NCBI GenBank assembly: GCA_000818095.1
Contig: CP009416.1
Coordinates: forward strand, 569,501 to 633,500
Direction of reading: 5' to 3'
DNA length: 64,000 nt
From: Jeotgalibacillus malaysiensis
Lineage (GTDB): Bacteria > Bacillota > Bacilli > Bacillales > Jeotgalibacillaceae
The notes beneath the pieces were generated by a model. The model ran no database searches and was not told the DNA's origin. It saw nothing but the letters and a program-made list of their open reading frames with translations. The translations under genes were made by a program, and so were the position numbers. Shown here in pieces: positions 26,178-32,949 of this stretch (position 1 is its first letter; the number at the start of each line of letters is the position of its first letter).

Positions 26178-26990
26178 ATGAAGGCTTATGAGCAACTCGG
26201 TTCGTACATACTTGAAAAAAGACACGAATTAGCAATGAAGCTTGATGGGGGAAGCCCTGACTTGTTACTGTCGAAAAACGATGAACAAAAACTGCTTGAC
26301 CTGCAAAGCGATCTGATTTCCTATATCGGTACAGCTATACAGCAAAATGATGCGTCAGGACTTGAGGAACAGGTAATAGACTGGGCCCGTAAAACCGGTG
26401 AATCAGCTGTGCAGCGGGGCATTGACCTTGATGACGGACTCAGCATCCTTTCCCAGCTGAGAATGCTCATATGGGAGCTGATGACAGAAAAGCAGGCTGA
26501 ATTCAATTTTACTGCTGAAGAAATTACAGAAATCAACTTCAATATTGAGCCGGTTATCAATAAAGCAGGACGGGAATTCTGTATGGCATATGTAGAAGAC
26601 TACCGACAATATATGAAAAAAGCCCAAAGCAGCGTCATGGAATATTCAGTACCTGTCGTCGGCTTAAATGATCATGTTGCCATTTTGCCGCTGATCGGAG
26701 AACTTGATGATGAGCGCGCAAAAATATTGAAGGAAGTCGCACTTCACAAGTGTATTGAACTTCGGAATTCCACTTTAATTCTGGACCTTTCAGGCGTTCC
26801 AACGGTAGACACGATGGTAGCAAATGAACTGTCCCAAGTCATTGACTCACTCAAACTGATCGGCGTTCAAACGATCCTGACCGGTCTGCGCCCCGAAATC
26901 GCCCAGGCAGTCGTTGAAATCGGCATCAAATTCGAAGGCATGACAATCCGCAAAAACTTAAAAACTGCGATAGAAGGATTATCGATCTAA
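26178..26990 (+). CDS. RsbR-family stressosome co-antagonist (STAS protein)
   Basis: A 270-residue protein with an N-terminal variable sensor-like domain (about 1-150, helical, as in RsbRA paralogues) and a C-terminal STAS domain (about 160-270). 'LILDLSGVPTVDTMVANEL' contains the Thr/Asp region phosphorylated by RsbT in known RsbR proteins. Such proteins form the cytoplasmic stressosome that releases SigB. This agrees with the SigB-type promoters elsewhere in the window. The rest of the rsb operon is not in the window, so this is a stand-alone paralogue. GGGAGGGAAG precedes the start. Confidence 0.85.
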   Translation: MKAYEQLGSYILEKRHELAMKLDGGSPDLLLSKNDEQKLLDLQSDLISYIGTAIQQNDASGLEEQVIDWARKTGESAVQRGIDLDDGLSILSQLRMLIWELMTEKQAEFNFTAEEITEINFNIEPVINKAGREFCMAYVEDYRQYMKKAQSSVMEYSVPVVGLNDHVAILPLIGELDDERAKILKEVALHKCIELRNSTLILDLSGVPTVDTMVANELSQVIDSLKLIGVQTILTGLRPEIAQAVVEIGIKFEGMTIRKNLKTAIEGLSI

Positions 26991-26995
26991 CTCAT

Positions 26996-27030
26996 TAAGA
27001 GCCTGGGACAATGCCCCAGGCTCTTAAATT
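26996..27030 (+). terminator. Intrinsic terminator of the RsbR-type gene
   Basis: AAGAGCCTGGG and CCCAGGCTCTT pair around ACAATGC, followed by an AT-rich tail. Confidence 0.8.
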
Positions 27031-27150
27031 ATTTTGCTGTGATTTTCCAGTGGCTCAACTACTAAAATAGTCTTTAAAAACTTAACTTTTTGAAAAACCG
27101 ATATAAAAAGTTCATTTTTTATCTAAAACATTATTTATTTTATAATCTAA

Positions 27151-27275
27151 GTGCAGCGGAGCGGAAGGCGGGGACTCCGGAGCGATTAGTGGGACAGCTG
27201 AGACCCCGCAGGCGAAGCCGAGGAGGCTCAGCGACCACCGCTCGGAAAGCCTCCGCCTGAAGCGCAGCGAAACGA
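27151..27275 (+). repeat. GC-rich interspersed repeat, copy 2
   Basis: The same element as at 24213, with complete GCTGAGACCCCGCAGGCG and GAGGAGGCTCAGCG segments and matching ends. It is the best-preserved copy here. Confidence 0.85.
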
Positions 27276-27354
27276 TTTAGGGCAGTCCAAGATCCTATAT
27301 TATAGACTATATTTTTGTATGAAAACAAGACCAGAAAAAAGTCAATCACACCCC

Positions 27355-27383
27355 TTGACTTTATACCCCAATGGGTATATTAT
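27355..27383 (+). promoter_or_regulatory. Promoter with CstR operator of cstR
   Basis: TTGACT (27355-27360), 17 bases, TATTAT (27378-27383). The spacer contains ATACCCCAATGGGTAT (27363-27378). The arrangement is the same as at the rhodanese operon. Confidence 0.85.
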
Positions 27384-27426
27384 GAGTCGTGTAATCAATT
27401 ATGAACAAGCAAGGGAGGTTCACTTC

Positions 27427-27690
27427 ATGGATTACTCAAAACAATCAGTTCACCGGTTAAAAAGAGTAGAAGGTCAGCTTCGCGGTGTACTTGCAATGAT
27501 GGAAGAAGAAAAAGATTGTAAGGATGTTGTCACACAGCTTTCAGCAATCCGCACAGCCATTGACCGGACAATTGGATTAGTCGTGAGTGAAAACCTGGTA
27601 TCGTGTGTCAGAGAAGCAAGAGAAGACGACGATCGCGAACCGGATGATGTAATCAAGGAAGCGGTGAACCTGCTTGTGAAAAGCAGGTAA
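27427..27690 (+). CDS. cstR: CsoR-family persulfide-sensing repressor CstR
   Basis: An 87-residue DUF156 all-helical repressor. Cys31 and Cys60 are present at the same numbers as the two sensing cysteines of S. aureus CstR. The His that copper-sensing CsoR has four residues before the second Cys is Asn56 here, so copper binding is unlikely and persulfide sensing is favoured. 'VHRLKRVEGQLRGVLAMM' is the N-terminal DNA-binding helix. ATG 27427 follows AAGGGAGG; longer in-frame starts at 27319 and 27381 lie upstream of or inside the promoter. It likely represses itself, dsrE-tauE, the rhodanese pair and perhaps DUF302. Confidence 0.92.
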   Translation: MDYSKQSVHRLKRVEGQLRGVLAMMEEEKDCKDVVTQLSAIRTAIDRTIGLVVSENLVSCVREAREDDDREPDDVIKEAVNLLVKSR

Positions 27691-27707
27691 TTTTTTTGAA
27701 ATACAAT

Positions 27708-27723
27708 ATACCCTATGGGGTAA
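27708..27723 (+). promoter_or_regulatory. Second CstR operator, upstream of dsrE
   Basis: ATACCCTATGGGGTAA lies between cstR and the DsrE gene. TTGAAA at 27696 may mark an internal promoter, but no good -10 is seen at standard spacing. It may serve repressor looping or a second start for the downstream genes. Confidence 0.75.
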
Positions 27724-27747
27724 TTAATCTTAGGAGGATTTTAATTC

Positions 27748-28224
27748 ATGGAAAAGAAAAGAACAACGATTGTATTATTCAGCGGTGACTACGATAAAGC
27801 GATGGCTGCTTATATTATTGCAAACGGAGCAGCAGCTTATGATCATGAAGTAACGATATTCCACACTTTTTGGGGACTGAATGCGCTCCGTAAAGATGGA
27901 GATGTTGAAATCCAGAAGAGCGGTATGGAAAAAATGTTTGGAAAAATGATGCCTAAGGGTGCAGATAAAATGGGGCTCTCTAAAATGAACTTTGGCGGTC
28001 TTGGACAAAAAATGATTAAAGGCGTTATGAAAAAGCATAATGCAATGGAACTGCCTAACCTGATTGAAATGGCGCAGGAGCAGGATGTAAAGCTTGTAGC
28101 ATGCACAATGACAATGGATCTATTAGGTCTTCATAAAGAAGAATTGCTTGAAGAAATTGAATATGCAGGCGTTGCAGCTTACCTGGCAGATGCAGAAGAC
28201 GGGAATGTGAATCTGTTTATCTAA
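27748..28224 (+). CDS. DsrE2-type sulfur-transfer protein
   Basis: A 158-residue DsrE/DsrF-like protein. 'IVLFSGDYDKAMAAYIIANG' opens the fold and the conserved Cys119 in V-A-C-T-M-T-M-D-L-L-G is the expected persulfide carrier. The N-terminal hydrophobicity is modest, so it may be membrane-associated, as some DsrE2 proteins are. Its place between cstR and the TauE exporter indicates cytoplasmic sulfane-sulfur handling. TAGGAGG precedes the ATG. Confidence 0.87.
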   Translation: MEKKRTTIVLFSGDYDKAMAAYIIANGAAAYDHEVTIFHTFWGLNALRKDGDVEIQKSGMEKMFGKMMPKGADKMGLSKMNFGGLGQKMIKGVMKKHNAMELPNLIEMAQEQDVKLVACTMTMDLLGLHKEELLEEIEYAGVAAYLADAEDGNVNLFI

Positions 28225-28254
28225 ATCCAAAAGGACAGCCGGGAGGTGTAAGGT

Positions 28255-29034
28255 TTGAGTATTGAATTATTTATCGTATTATTTCTAATCGGATTTGTCG
28301 GTTCTTATATTTCCGGCATGCTGGGCATTGGCGGATCAATTATCAAATATCCAATGCTGCTTTATATTCCGCCTTTATTCGGACTGGCAGCATTTTCAGC
28401 TCACGAGGTTGCAGGAATTTCGGCGGTTCAGGTATTCTTTGCCACAATCGGCGGTGTGTGGGCTTATCGTAAAGGCGGTTATTTGAACAAAACATTGATC
28501 ATCTATATGGGAATCAGCGTCCTGATCGGAAGTCTGATCGGCGGTGTCGGTTCGGATGCAATGTCTGAAGCTGCCATTAATACTGTATATGGTATACTCG
28601 CGCTGATCGCAGCAGTTATGATGTTTGTACCTAAAAAGGGTCGTGAGGATATTCCTTTTGATCAGATCACTTTTAATAAATGGCTTGCAGCAGTGCTAGC
28701 CTTTATTGTGGGGATTAGTGCAGGGATTGTTGGTGCAGCGGGGGCATTTTTACTTGTGCCGATTATGCTGGTTGTACTTAAAATTCCAACGCGTGTTACA
28801 ATCGCTTCATCACTTGCAATTACCTTTATTGCGTCAATCGGGACAACAATCGGTAAAGTGACAACTGGCCAGGTCGACTATCTGCCTGCACTGGTCATGG
28901 TTATTGCTAGCCTGATCGCAGCGCCTCTTGGTGCTAAATTGGGTAAAAATATGAATACAAAAATACTGCAGATTCTGCTGGCGCTGATTATTTTAGCGAC
29001 TGCCATCAAAATCTGGCTGGATATTTTATTGTAA
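28255..29034 (+). CDS. TauE/SafE family sulfite/anion exporter
   Basis: A 259-residue membrane protein with about eight helices in two TSUP repeats: '[20 protein letters not shown]' in the first and '[20 protein letters not shown]' in the second. Family members export sulfite, sulfonates or related anions. S. aureus also has a tauE gene in its CstR-controlled cst operon, which supports a role in ridding the cell of sulfite or thiosulfate made during persulfide detoxification. The start is TTG after GGGAGGTG. Confidence 0.87.
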   Translation: MSIELFIVLFLIGFVGSYISGMLGIGGSIIKYPMLLYIPPLFGLAAFSAHEVAGISAVQVFFATIGGVWAYRKGGYLNKTLIIYMGISVLIGSLIGGVGSDAMSEAAINTVYGILALIAAVMMFVPKKGREDIPFDQITFNKWLAAVLAFIVGISAGIVGAAGAFLLVPIMLVVLKIPTRVTIASSLAITFIASIGTTIGKVTTGQVDYLPALVMVIASLIAAPLGAKLGKNMNTKILQILLALIILATAIKIWLDILL

Positions 29035-29045
29035 AAACGATCTGG

Positions 29046-29084
29046 TGATCCTGGAACTTTAATTTCCGGGGATCCGGATTTTTT
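29046..29084 (+). terminator. Weak intrinsic terminator of the cstR operon
   Basis: GATCCTGGAA and TTTCCGGGGATC form an interrupted stem, with T7 after CCGGA. Confidence 0.55.
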
Positions 29085-29122
29085 TGCGGTAAATGGTTGG
29101 GGAGTTATGCAGGTTAAATGGC

Positions 29123-29249
29123 ATGATTTCATGAACAGCCTTGTTAATCTCAGGGACCCCTGTTGAAATTTCCTGAACCACCAAAGTAATGTCATGAACC
29201 AGCCACAAAATGTTCTGAACTTAAAAGGTAATCTCCTGAACGTCCTCCA
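29123..29249 (+). repeat. Word array D (six units, exact 21-bp period)
   Basis: Six units with consensus AATNTCCTGAACC plus variable bases; aligned core positions 29130, 29151, 29172, 29193, 29214 and 29235 give a constant 21-bp step. It lies 39 bases beyond the cstR-operon terminator and just before the ABC-F promoter. Confidence 0.85.
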
Positions 29250-29258
29250 AAAACCCAC

Positions 29259-29288
29259 TTGACAAAAAATAACTGCTTCCCATAAGAT
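29259..29288 (+). promoter_or_regulatory. SigA promoter of the ABC-F leader
   Basis: A perfect TTGACA (29259-29264) with TAAGAT 18 bases later (29283-29288). Transcription would start near 29295, about 265 bases before the ABC-F start codon. Confidence 0.7.
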
Positions 29289-29325
29289 TAAGCTAACAAA
29301 CAACGGAAGGGTGACCCGGGAGAAT

Positions 29326-29448
29326 GTGGAACTAATTCTATTTTTGAAAACAAAGATGAATGCAGTGATGAAAGACAAACGCAACCAGTCTGTCTTCGTA
29401 CTGATCATCCGTTTTCCAAATAGGATTAGGCATTTCTCATCGGGTTAA
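29326..29448 (+). CDS. Leader peptide of the ABC-F attenuator
   Basis: A 40-codon frame from GTG 29326 (GGGAG four bases upstream) to TAA; the in-frame GTG at 29311 would add five codons. It encodes M-E-L-I-L-F-L near the start and S-V-F-V-L-I-I-R-F-P at codons 22-31. S-V-F-V-L-I resembles the S-I-F-V-I arrest motif of the ErmC leader. Its last third overlaps the RNA arm (29409-29433) that pairs with the terminator. A ribosome stalling on antibiotic would change that pairing. Translation is inferred, not proven. Confidence 0.6.
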   Translation: MELILFLKTKMNAVMKDKRNQSVFVLIIRFPNRIRHFSSG

Positions 29449-29527
29449 TACGTATCGCGGCAGCTGCCGTGGTCTATTTGCGTATGCCCATGCCTCCTAT
29501 TCGGTAAACGGATAGGGGGCATTTTTT
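29409..29527 (+). promoter_or_regulatory. Transcription attenuator of the ABC-F gene
   Basis: The terminator is a 14-pair stem, ATGCCTCCTATTCG (29490-29503) with CGGATAGGGGGCAT (29509-29522), loop GTAAA, then six Ts. An upstream arm at 29409-29433, containing CCGTTTTCC, AATAGGA and GGCAT, is complementary to 29490-29511, so it can form an antiterminator by capturing the terminator's 5' half. Free movement of ribosomes through the leader peptide would cover this arm and allow termination; stalling earlier would free it. This is the logic known for vmlR- and erm-type resistance genes. Confidence 0.8.
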
Positions 29528-29560
29528 GTCCCCGTCATGATGAAAACAGGGGATGATTTT

Positions 29561-31126
29561 ATGACAATACTTTGCCAGATTAAAGATATAAGCTATTCAG
29601 TCAGGGAAAGAGAGCTATTTCAGATAAAAGAACTTGAAATTAGAAAAGGTGACCGGATCGGGCTAGTCGGAAAAAACGGTTCAGGTAAATCCACTCTTTT
29701 ACACCTGATCAGTGGGCAGTTGAAGCCGGATGCAGGAGAGATCTTTAGAAATGGCCACATTACGCTTCTTCCACAGCTGAAAAATACAGATACCGTTCAA
29801 AGCGGTGGCGAAGTAACGCAGGCTTATATTAATCAGGCATTTGCCGAGGATCCTGAATTACTGCTTGCCGATGAACCGACTACAAATCTTGATGTGGAAC
29901 GTGTGCGTACACTTGAACAGCATCTTAAACGCTTTAAGGGATCGATGGTGCTGGTTTCGCATGATCGTACATTTCTAGACCTGCTTTGTACAAAAATCTG
30001 GGAAATCAGCGACGGCAGCCTGAAGGAGTACAAAGGTAATTATCAGGATTATGCTGATCAAAAGCAGCTTGAAGTGCGCCAGGCAGAAGCAGCACATGAG
30101 CAATACGAGCGGAAGAAAAAACAGCTTGAGGATGCGATCGAAGAAAAGGAAAAGCGGGCTAGACGTGCAACAAAAAAACCGACTGATGGCACAGCTTCTG
30201 AACATAAAAATGCAAAGCCCTACTTTGCAAAAAAGCAGAAAAAGCTGAGGCAGACTGCAAAAGCACTTGAAACAAGGCTGGGGCAGATGGAAAAGGTGGA
30301 GCGCCCGAAAGAAGCACCGCCCATAAAAATGACGCTGCCGAATGAATCTGATATGAAAGGCAGACCGATTATCAGGTTTGAGGAGCAAGTCATGAAAGCA
30401 GGCAGTAAGAGACTATTTGATATGCAGCCTTTTTATCTGAAGGGTGGTCAGAAAACTGCGCTGATCGGGGGGAACGGAACCGGAAAAACAACGCTGATCA
30501 AATCGATTCTTGCAAGGCGAGAAGGAATCACTGTTTCACCGGCAGTTAAATTCGGTTACTTCAGTCAGAACCTTGATATCCTGAAACCTGATAAAACTAT
30601 TCTTGAAAATGTAATGGAAGATGCGATTCAGACTGAAGATATTGTGAGAACAATTCTGGCACGGCTACATTTTTACAGAGATGACGTGTTCAAACCGGTT
30701 CACGTTCTCTCTGGTGGGGAGCGGGTAAAAGTCGCGTTTGCTAAGATCTTTGTCAGTGATTTAAATGTGCTCGTGATGGATGAGCCTACCAATTTCCTTG
30801 ATATTGACGCAGTTGAAGCGCTTGAAGAACTGTTAAAGGATTATCGTGGAACCGTATTATTTATTTCGCATGACCGGAAAATGGTTGCGAAGCTTGCAGA
30901 AAGAGTGCTTGAGATTAAAAATGGCAGGCTGACGATTTTTGATGGAAACCTGCAGGAATTTACGCAGCATGAACCGAAAAAACAAAATGATACTGCGGAT
31001 GAATTATTAAAGATTGAAACGAAAATAACTGAAGTGCTGAGCCGTCTGAGTATAGAGCCAAATCCGGAACTTGATCTGGAATTTCAGCAGCTGCTAAAGA
31101 AAAAGCGTGCCCTGATTTCTGATTAA
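29561..31126 (+). CDS. ABC-F ribosome-protection protein (VmlR/Vga-like)
   Basis: A 521-residue protein with two ABC domains and no membrane part. Walker A: GKNGSGKST and GGNGTGKTT; Walker B: LLADEPTTNLD and LVMDEPTNFLD. The signature is S-G-G-E-V-T in the first half and L-S-G-G-E-R in the second. A charged interdomain linker (about 190-255) and a C-terminal extension with 'ITEVLSRLSIEPNPELDLEF' resemble VmlR. ABC-F proteins of this kind bind the ribosomal E site and dislodge lincosamide, streptogramin A or pleuromutilin drugs; the spectrum here is inference. ATG 29561 follows AGGGGATG; ATGs at 29537 and 29540 have no site. The attenuator upstream supports drug-inducible expression. Confidence 0.85.
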   Translation: MTILCQIKDISYSVRERELFQIKELEIRKGDRIGLVGKNGSGKSTLLHLISGQLKPDAGEIFRNGHITLLPQLKNTDTVQSGGEVTQAYINQAFAEDPELLLADEPTTNLDVERVRTLEQHLKRFKGSMVLVSHDRTFLDLLCTKIWEISDGSLKEYKGNYQDYADQKQLEVRQAEAAHEQYERKKKQLEDAIEEKEKRARRATKKPTDGTASEHKNAKPYFAKKQKKLRQTAKALETRLGQMEKVERPKEAPPIKMTLPNESDMKGRPIIRFEEQVMKAGSKRLFDMQPFYLKGGQKTALIGGNGTGKTTLIKSILARREGITVSPAVKFGYFSQNLDILKPDKTILENVMEDAIQTEDIVRTILARLHFYRDDVFKPVHVLSGGERVKVAFAKIFVSDLNVLVMDEPTNFLDIDAVEALEELLKDYRGTVLFISHDRKMVAKLAERVLEIKNGRLTIFDGNLQEFTQHEPKKQNDTADELLKIETKITEVLSRLSIEPNPELDLEFQQLLKKKRALISD

Positions 31127-31129
31127 TTA

Positions 31130-31148
31130 ATACTCATAAGGGTATTGT
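31130..31148 (+). promoter_or_regulatory. CstR-operator-like site before DUF302
   Basis: ATACTCATAAGGGTAT (31130-31145) matches the other three sites at most positions, and TATTGT (31143-31148) overlaps its end like their -10 elements. The left half-site is imperfect (ACTC for ACCC). Confidence 0.5.
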
Positions 31149-31183
31149 AAGGATGTGACTTACATTCAGAAAGGGGACCTATC

Positions 31184-31567
31184 ATGTTTCATTACACAGT
31201 GGAAACAAAGCAGTCAGTTGAAGAAGCAATGACAACACTTGAGAACAATCTGAAAGAGGAACAATTCGGGGTTCTATGGCAGTTTGATATTAAAAACAAG
31301 CTGCAGGAAAAAGGACTGGACTTTGAACAGACGTTTCATGTGCTTGAAGTATGTAACCCGAAAGAAGCAAAAAATGTACTTGAAAAGAATTTGCTCGCGG
31401 GCTATTTTCTGCCATGTAAGATGGTGGTGTATGACGAAAATGGTACAACAAAAATAGGCATGCCAAAACCGACTTCTCTGATTCAGATGGTAGAAGATGA
31501 AGACATTAAAACACTCGCAGCCGATATTGAAGAAAGACTGATCGGGTGTATGGATAAGAGCGTGTAA
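31184..31567 (+). CDS. DUF302 domain protein
   Basis: A 127-residue cytoplasmic protein of the DUF302 family: 'VETKQSVEEAMTTLENNLKE', 'FGVLWQFDIKNKLQEKGLDF', 'VLEVCNPKEAKNVLEKN' and 'LPCKMVVYDENGTTKIGMPK'. The fold is known from structures but the function is not. Two conserved Cys occur in V-C-N-P and L-P-C-K. A CstR-like operator in its promoter suggests a link to sulfur stress. GAAAGGGG precedes the ATG. Confidence 0.85.
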   Translation: MFHYTVETKQSVEEAMTTLENNLKEEQFGVLWQFDIKNKLQEKGLDFEQTFHVLEVCNPKEAKNVLEKNLLAGYFLPCKMVVYDENGTTKIGMPKPTSLIQMVEDEDIKTLAADIEERLIGCMDKSV

Positions 31568-31575
31568 AACAAAAC

Positions 31576-31611
31576 AAAGGGACGGCAGCGCTCTTTTGCG
31601 CTGCCTTTTTT
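31576..31611 (+). terminator. Intrinsic terminator of the DUF302 gene
   Basis: GGCAGCGC and GCGCTGCC pair around TCTTTT and are followed by six Ts. Confidence 0.9.
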
Positions 31612-31628
31612 AATGGGGGAAATATTGA

Positions 31629-32459
31629 ATGGAAAGTCAAATAAAATTAGTAAAAGCAGAGGAATCAATGGTAAGGGAGCTTACAGCATTATCTTCAGCA
31701 GTTTTCAGTAAAGAAGCTGATCTGTGGCTCGCTGATAGGGAAGAAGATGCGAATATACGGCCGCCGGGATATGACTCAGAAGATATGATGACTTATATGG
31801 TGACGCACCTTGATACATACGGGATATACGAAGGTGACCGCTTAATCGGCGGAGTGATATTGACCGTTCCGGCTTCTGGTTATGCAAGGGTCGACCGGAT
31901 TTTCATTCACCCTGACCTTCAGGGGAAAGGGTATGGTAAAGAAGCGATCCGTGTCATAGAAGATATGTATCCTGACATTACACGCTGGCAGCTTGAAACA
32001 TCAGCCAGGCAGATCAACAATCGTTATTTTTATGAAGCGGCAGGATATGAGTGTGTATGGGAAACAGAGGAGCTCATGTTTGAAAAGAAACGTCCTGATA
32101 GCGGGGCTGTAACAAAAGAGTATTTCCATAGGCAGGATCAGGATTATTCGCACGCAGAATTGATTTCTCTTACAGCACCGCAAGTGAAAGTGGCAGATGC
32201 AAATATCAGGTCATTATCTGTATCAAATGCTGCCATGCAGGAATCGAAATTTCAAAATGTGAATTTATCTGACAGCCTGTTAGCGGATTCAACCGTTCAA
32301 CATGCTACATTTTGGTTCACCGATTTAAGTGGCACTCTTTTCAGAACAGCGAATTTGTCCAACGTTAAACTTGAAAACTGTGACATATCCGGGATGACAA
32401 TAGACGGGATCCCGGTCGATGAACTAATCAAAGCTTATAAAGAGGGGGAATCAAAATGA
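31629..32459 (+). CDS. GNAT acetyltransferase with pentapeptide-like C-terminus
   Basis: A 276-residue two-part protein. Residues 1-155 form a GNAT domain, with 'VDRIFIHPDLQGKGYGKEAI' binding acetyl-CoA and 'NNRYFYEAAGYECVWETEEL' closing the fold. Residues 180-265 are a run of pentapeptide-like units (A-N-I-R-S, A-M-Q-E-S, V-N-L-S-D, A-T-F-W-F, A-N-L-S-N, C-D-I-S-G). The fusion is unusual; the beta-helix may bind a partner or the substrate. The gene overlaps the next acetyltransferase by four bases, so both are probably made together. Confidence 0.8.
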   Translation: MESQIKLVKAEESMVRELTALSSAVFSKEADLWLADREEDANIRPPGYDSEDMMTYMVTHLDTYGIYEGDRLIGGVILTVPASGYARVDRIFIHPDLQGKGYGKEAIRVIEDMYPDITRWQLETSARQINNRYFYEAAGYECVWETEELMFEKKRPDSGAVTKEYFHRQDQDYSHAELISLTAPQVKVADANIRSLSVSNAAMQESKFQNVNLSDSLLADSTVQHATFWFTDLSGTLFRTANLSNVKLENCDISGMTIDGIPVDELIKAYKEGESK

Positions 32460-32902
32460 TCTATCTCAAAAAAATCGATAAAGATAACTGGCTCCAGGCA
32501 ATCAGCCTGAAAGTAAGAGAAGATCAGCAAACCTTTGTGGCATCCAATGCGGTCTCACTCGCACAGCTGAATTTTCTGCCTGACGGATTTCACGCACAGG
32601 GCATCTATGCAGATGATGAAATGGTCGGCTTTACTTTGTACGGAATTGATGAAGATGACGGTGAATACTGGATGTACAGAATGATGATTGATGAGAAATA
32701 TCAGGGGAAGGGTTATGGCAAAGCAGCCATTGAGCGGGTTATTGAAGAGATCAGACAGCGTAAAGAAGAGCGTCACGCAACGCTGACGCTTTCCTATGAG
32801 CCTGAAAATACATTTGCCAGAGATCTGTATACAAAAATGGGCTTTAAAGAAGTGCCAGGTTTTATGGTTGATGGCGAACAGGTAGCCCGCTATACGTTCT
32901 AA
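32456..32902 (+). CDS. GNAT acetyltransferase, BltD-like (possible polyamine acetyltransferase)
   Basis: A 148-residue GNAT with the layout of spermine/spermidine acetyltransferases such as BltD: 'MVGFTLYGIDEDDGEYWMYR', 'MIDEKYQGKGYGKAAIERVI' and 'TLSYEPENTFARDLYTKMGF'. It would acetylate polyamines in the cytoplasm and lower their toxicity. The assignment is by resemblance only. It is translationally coupled to the pentapeptide-fused acetyltransferase. Confidence 0.75.
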   Translation: MIYLKKIDKDNWLQAISLKVREDQQTFVASNAVSLAQLNFLPDGFHAQGIYADDEMVGFTLYGIDEDDGEYWMYRMMIDEKYQGKGYGKAAIERVIEEIRQRKEERHATLTLSYEPENTFARDLYTKMGFKEVPGFMVDGEQVARYTF

Positions 32903-32949
32903 TCCGCTAACCCCGCGCATATAATGCCTGGTGAAAGGCGGTGGGGTTT

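Noticed and set aside
29324-29335. ATG TGG AAC TAA as the ABC-F leader peptide
   Set aside because: Three codons would not reach the antiterminator arm; the overlapping 40-codon frame from GTG 29326 does.
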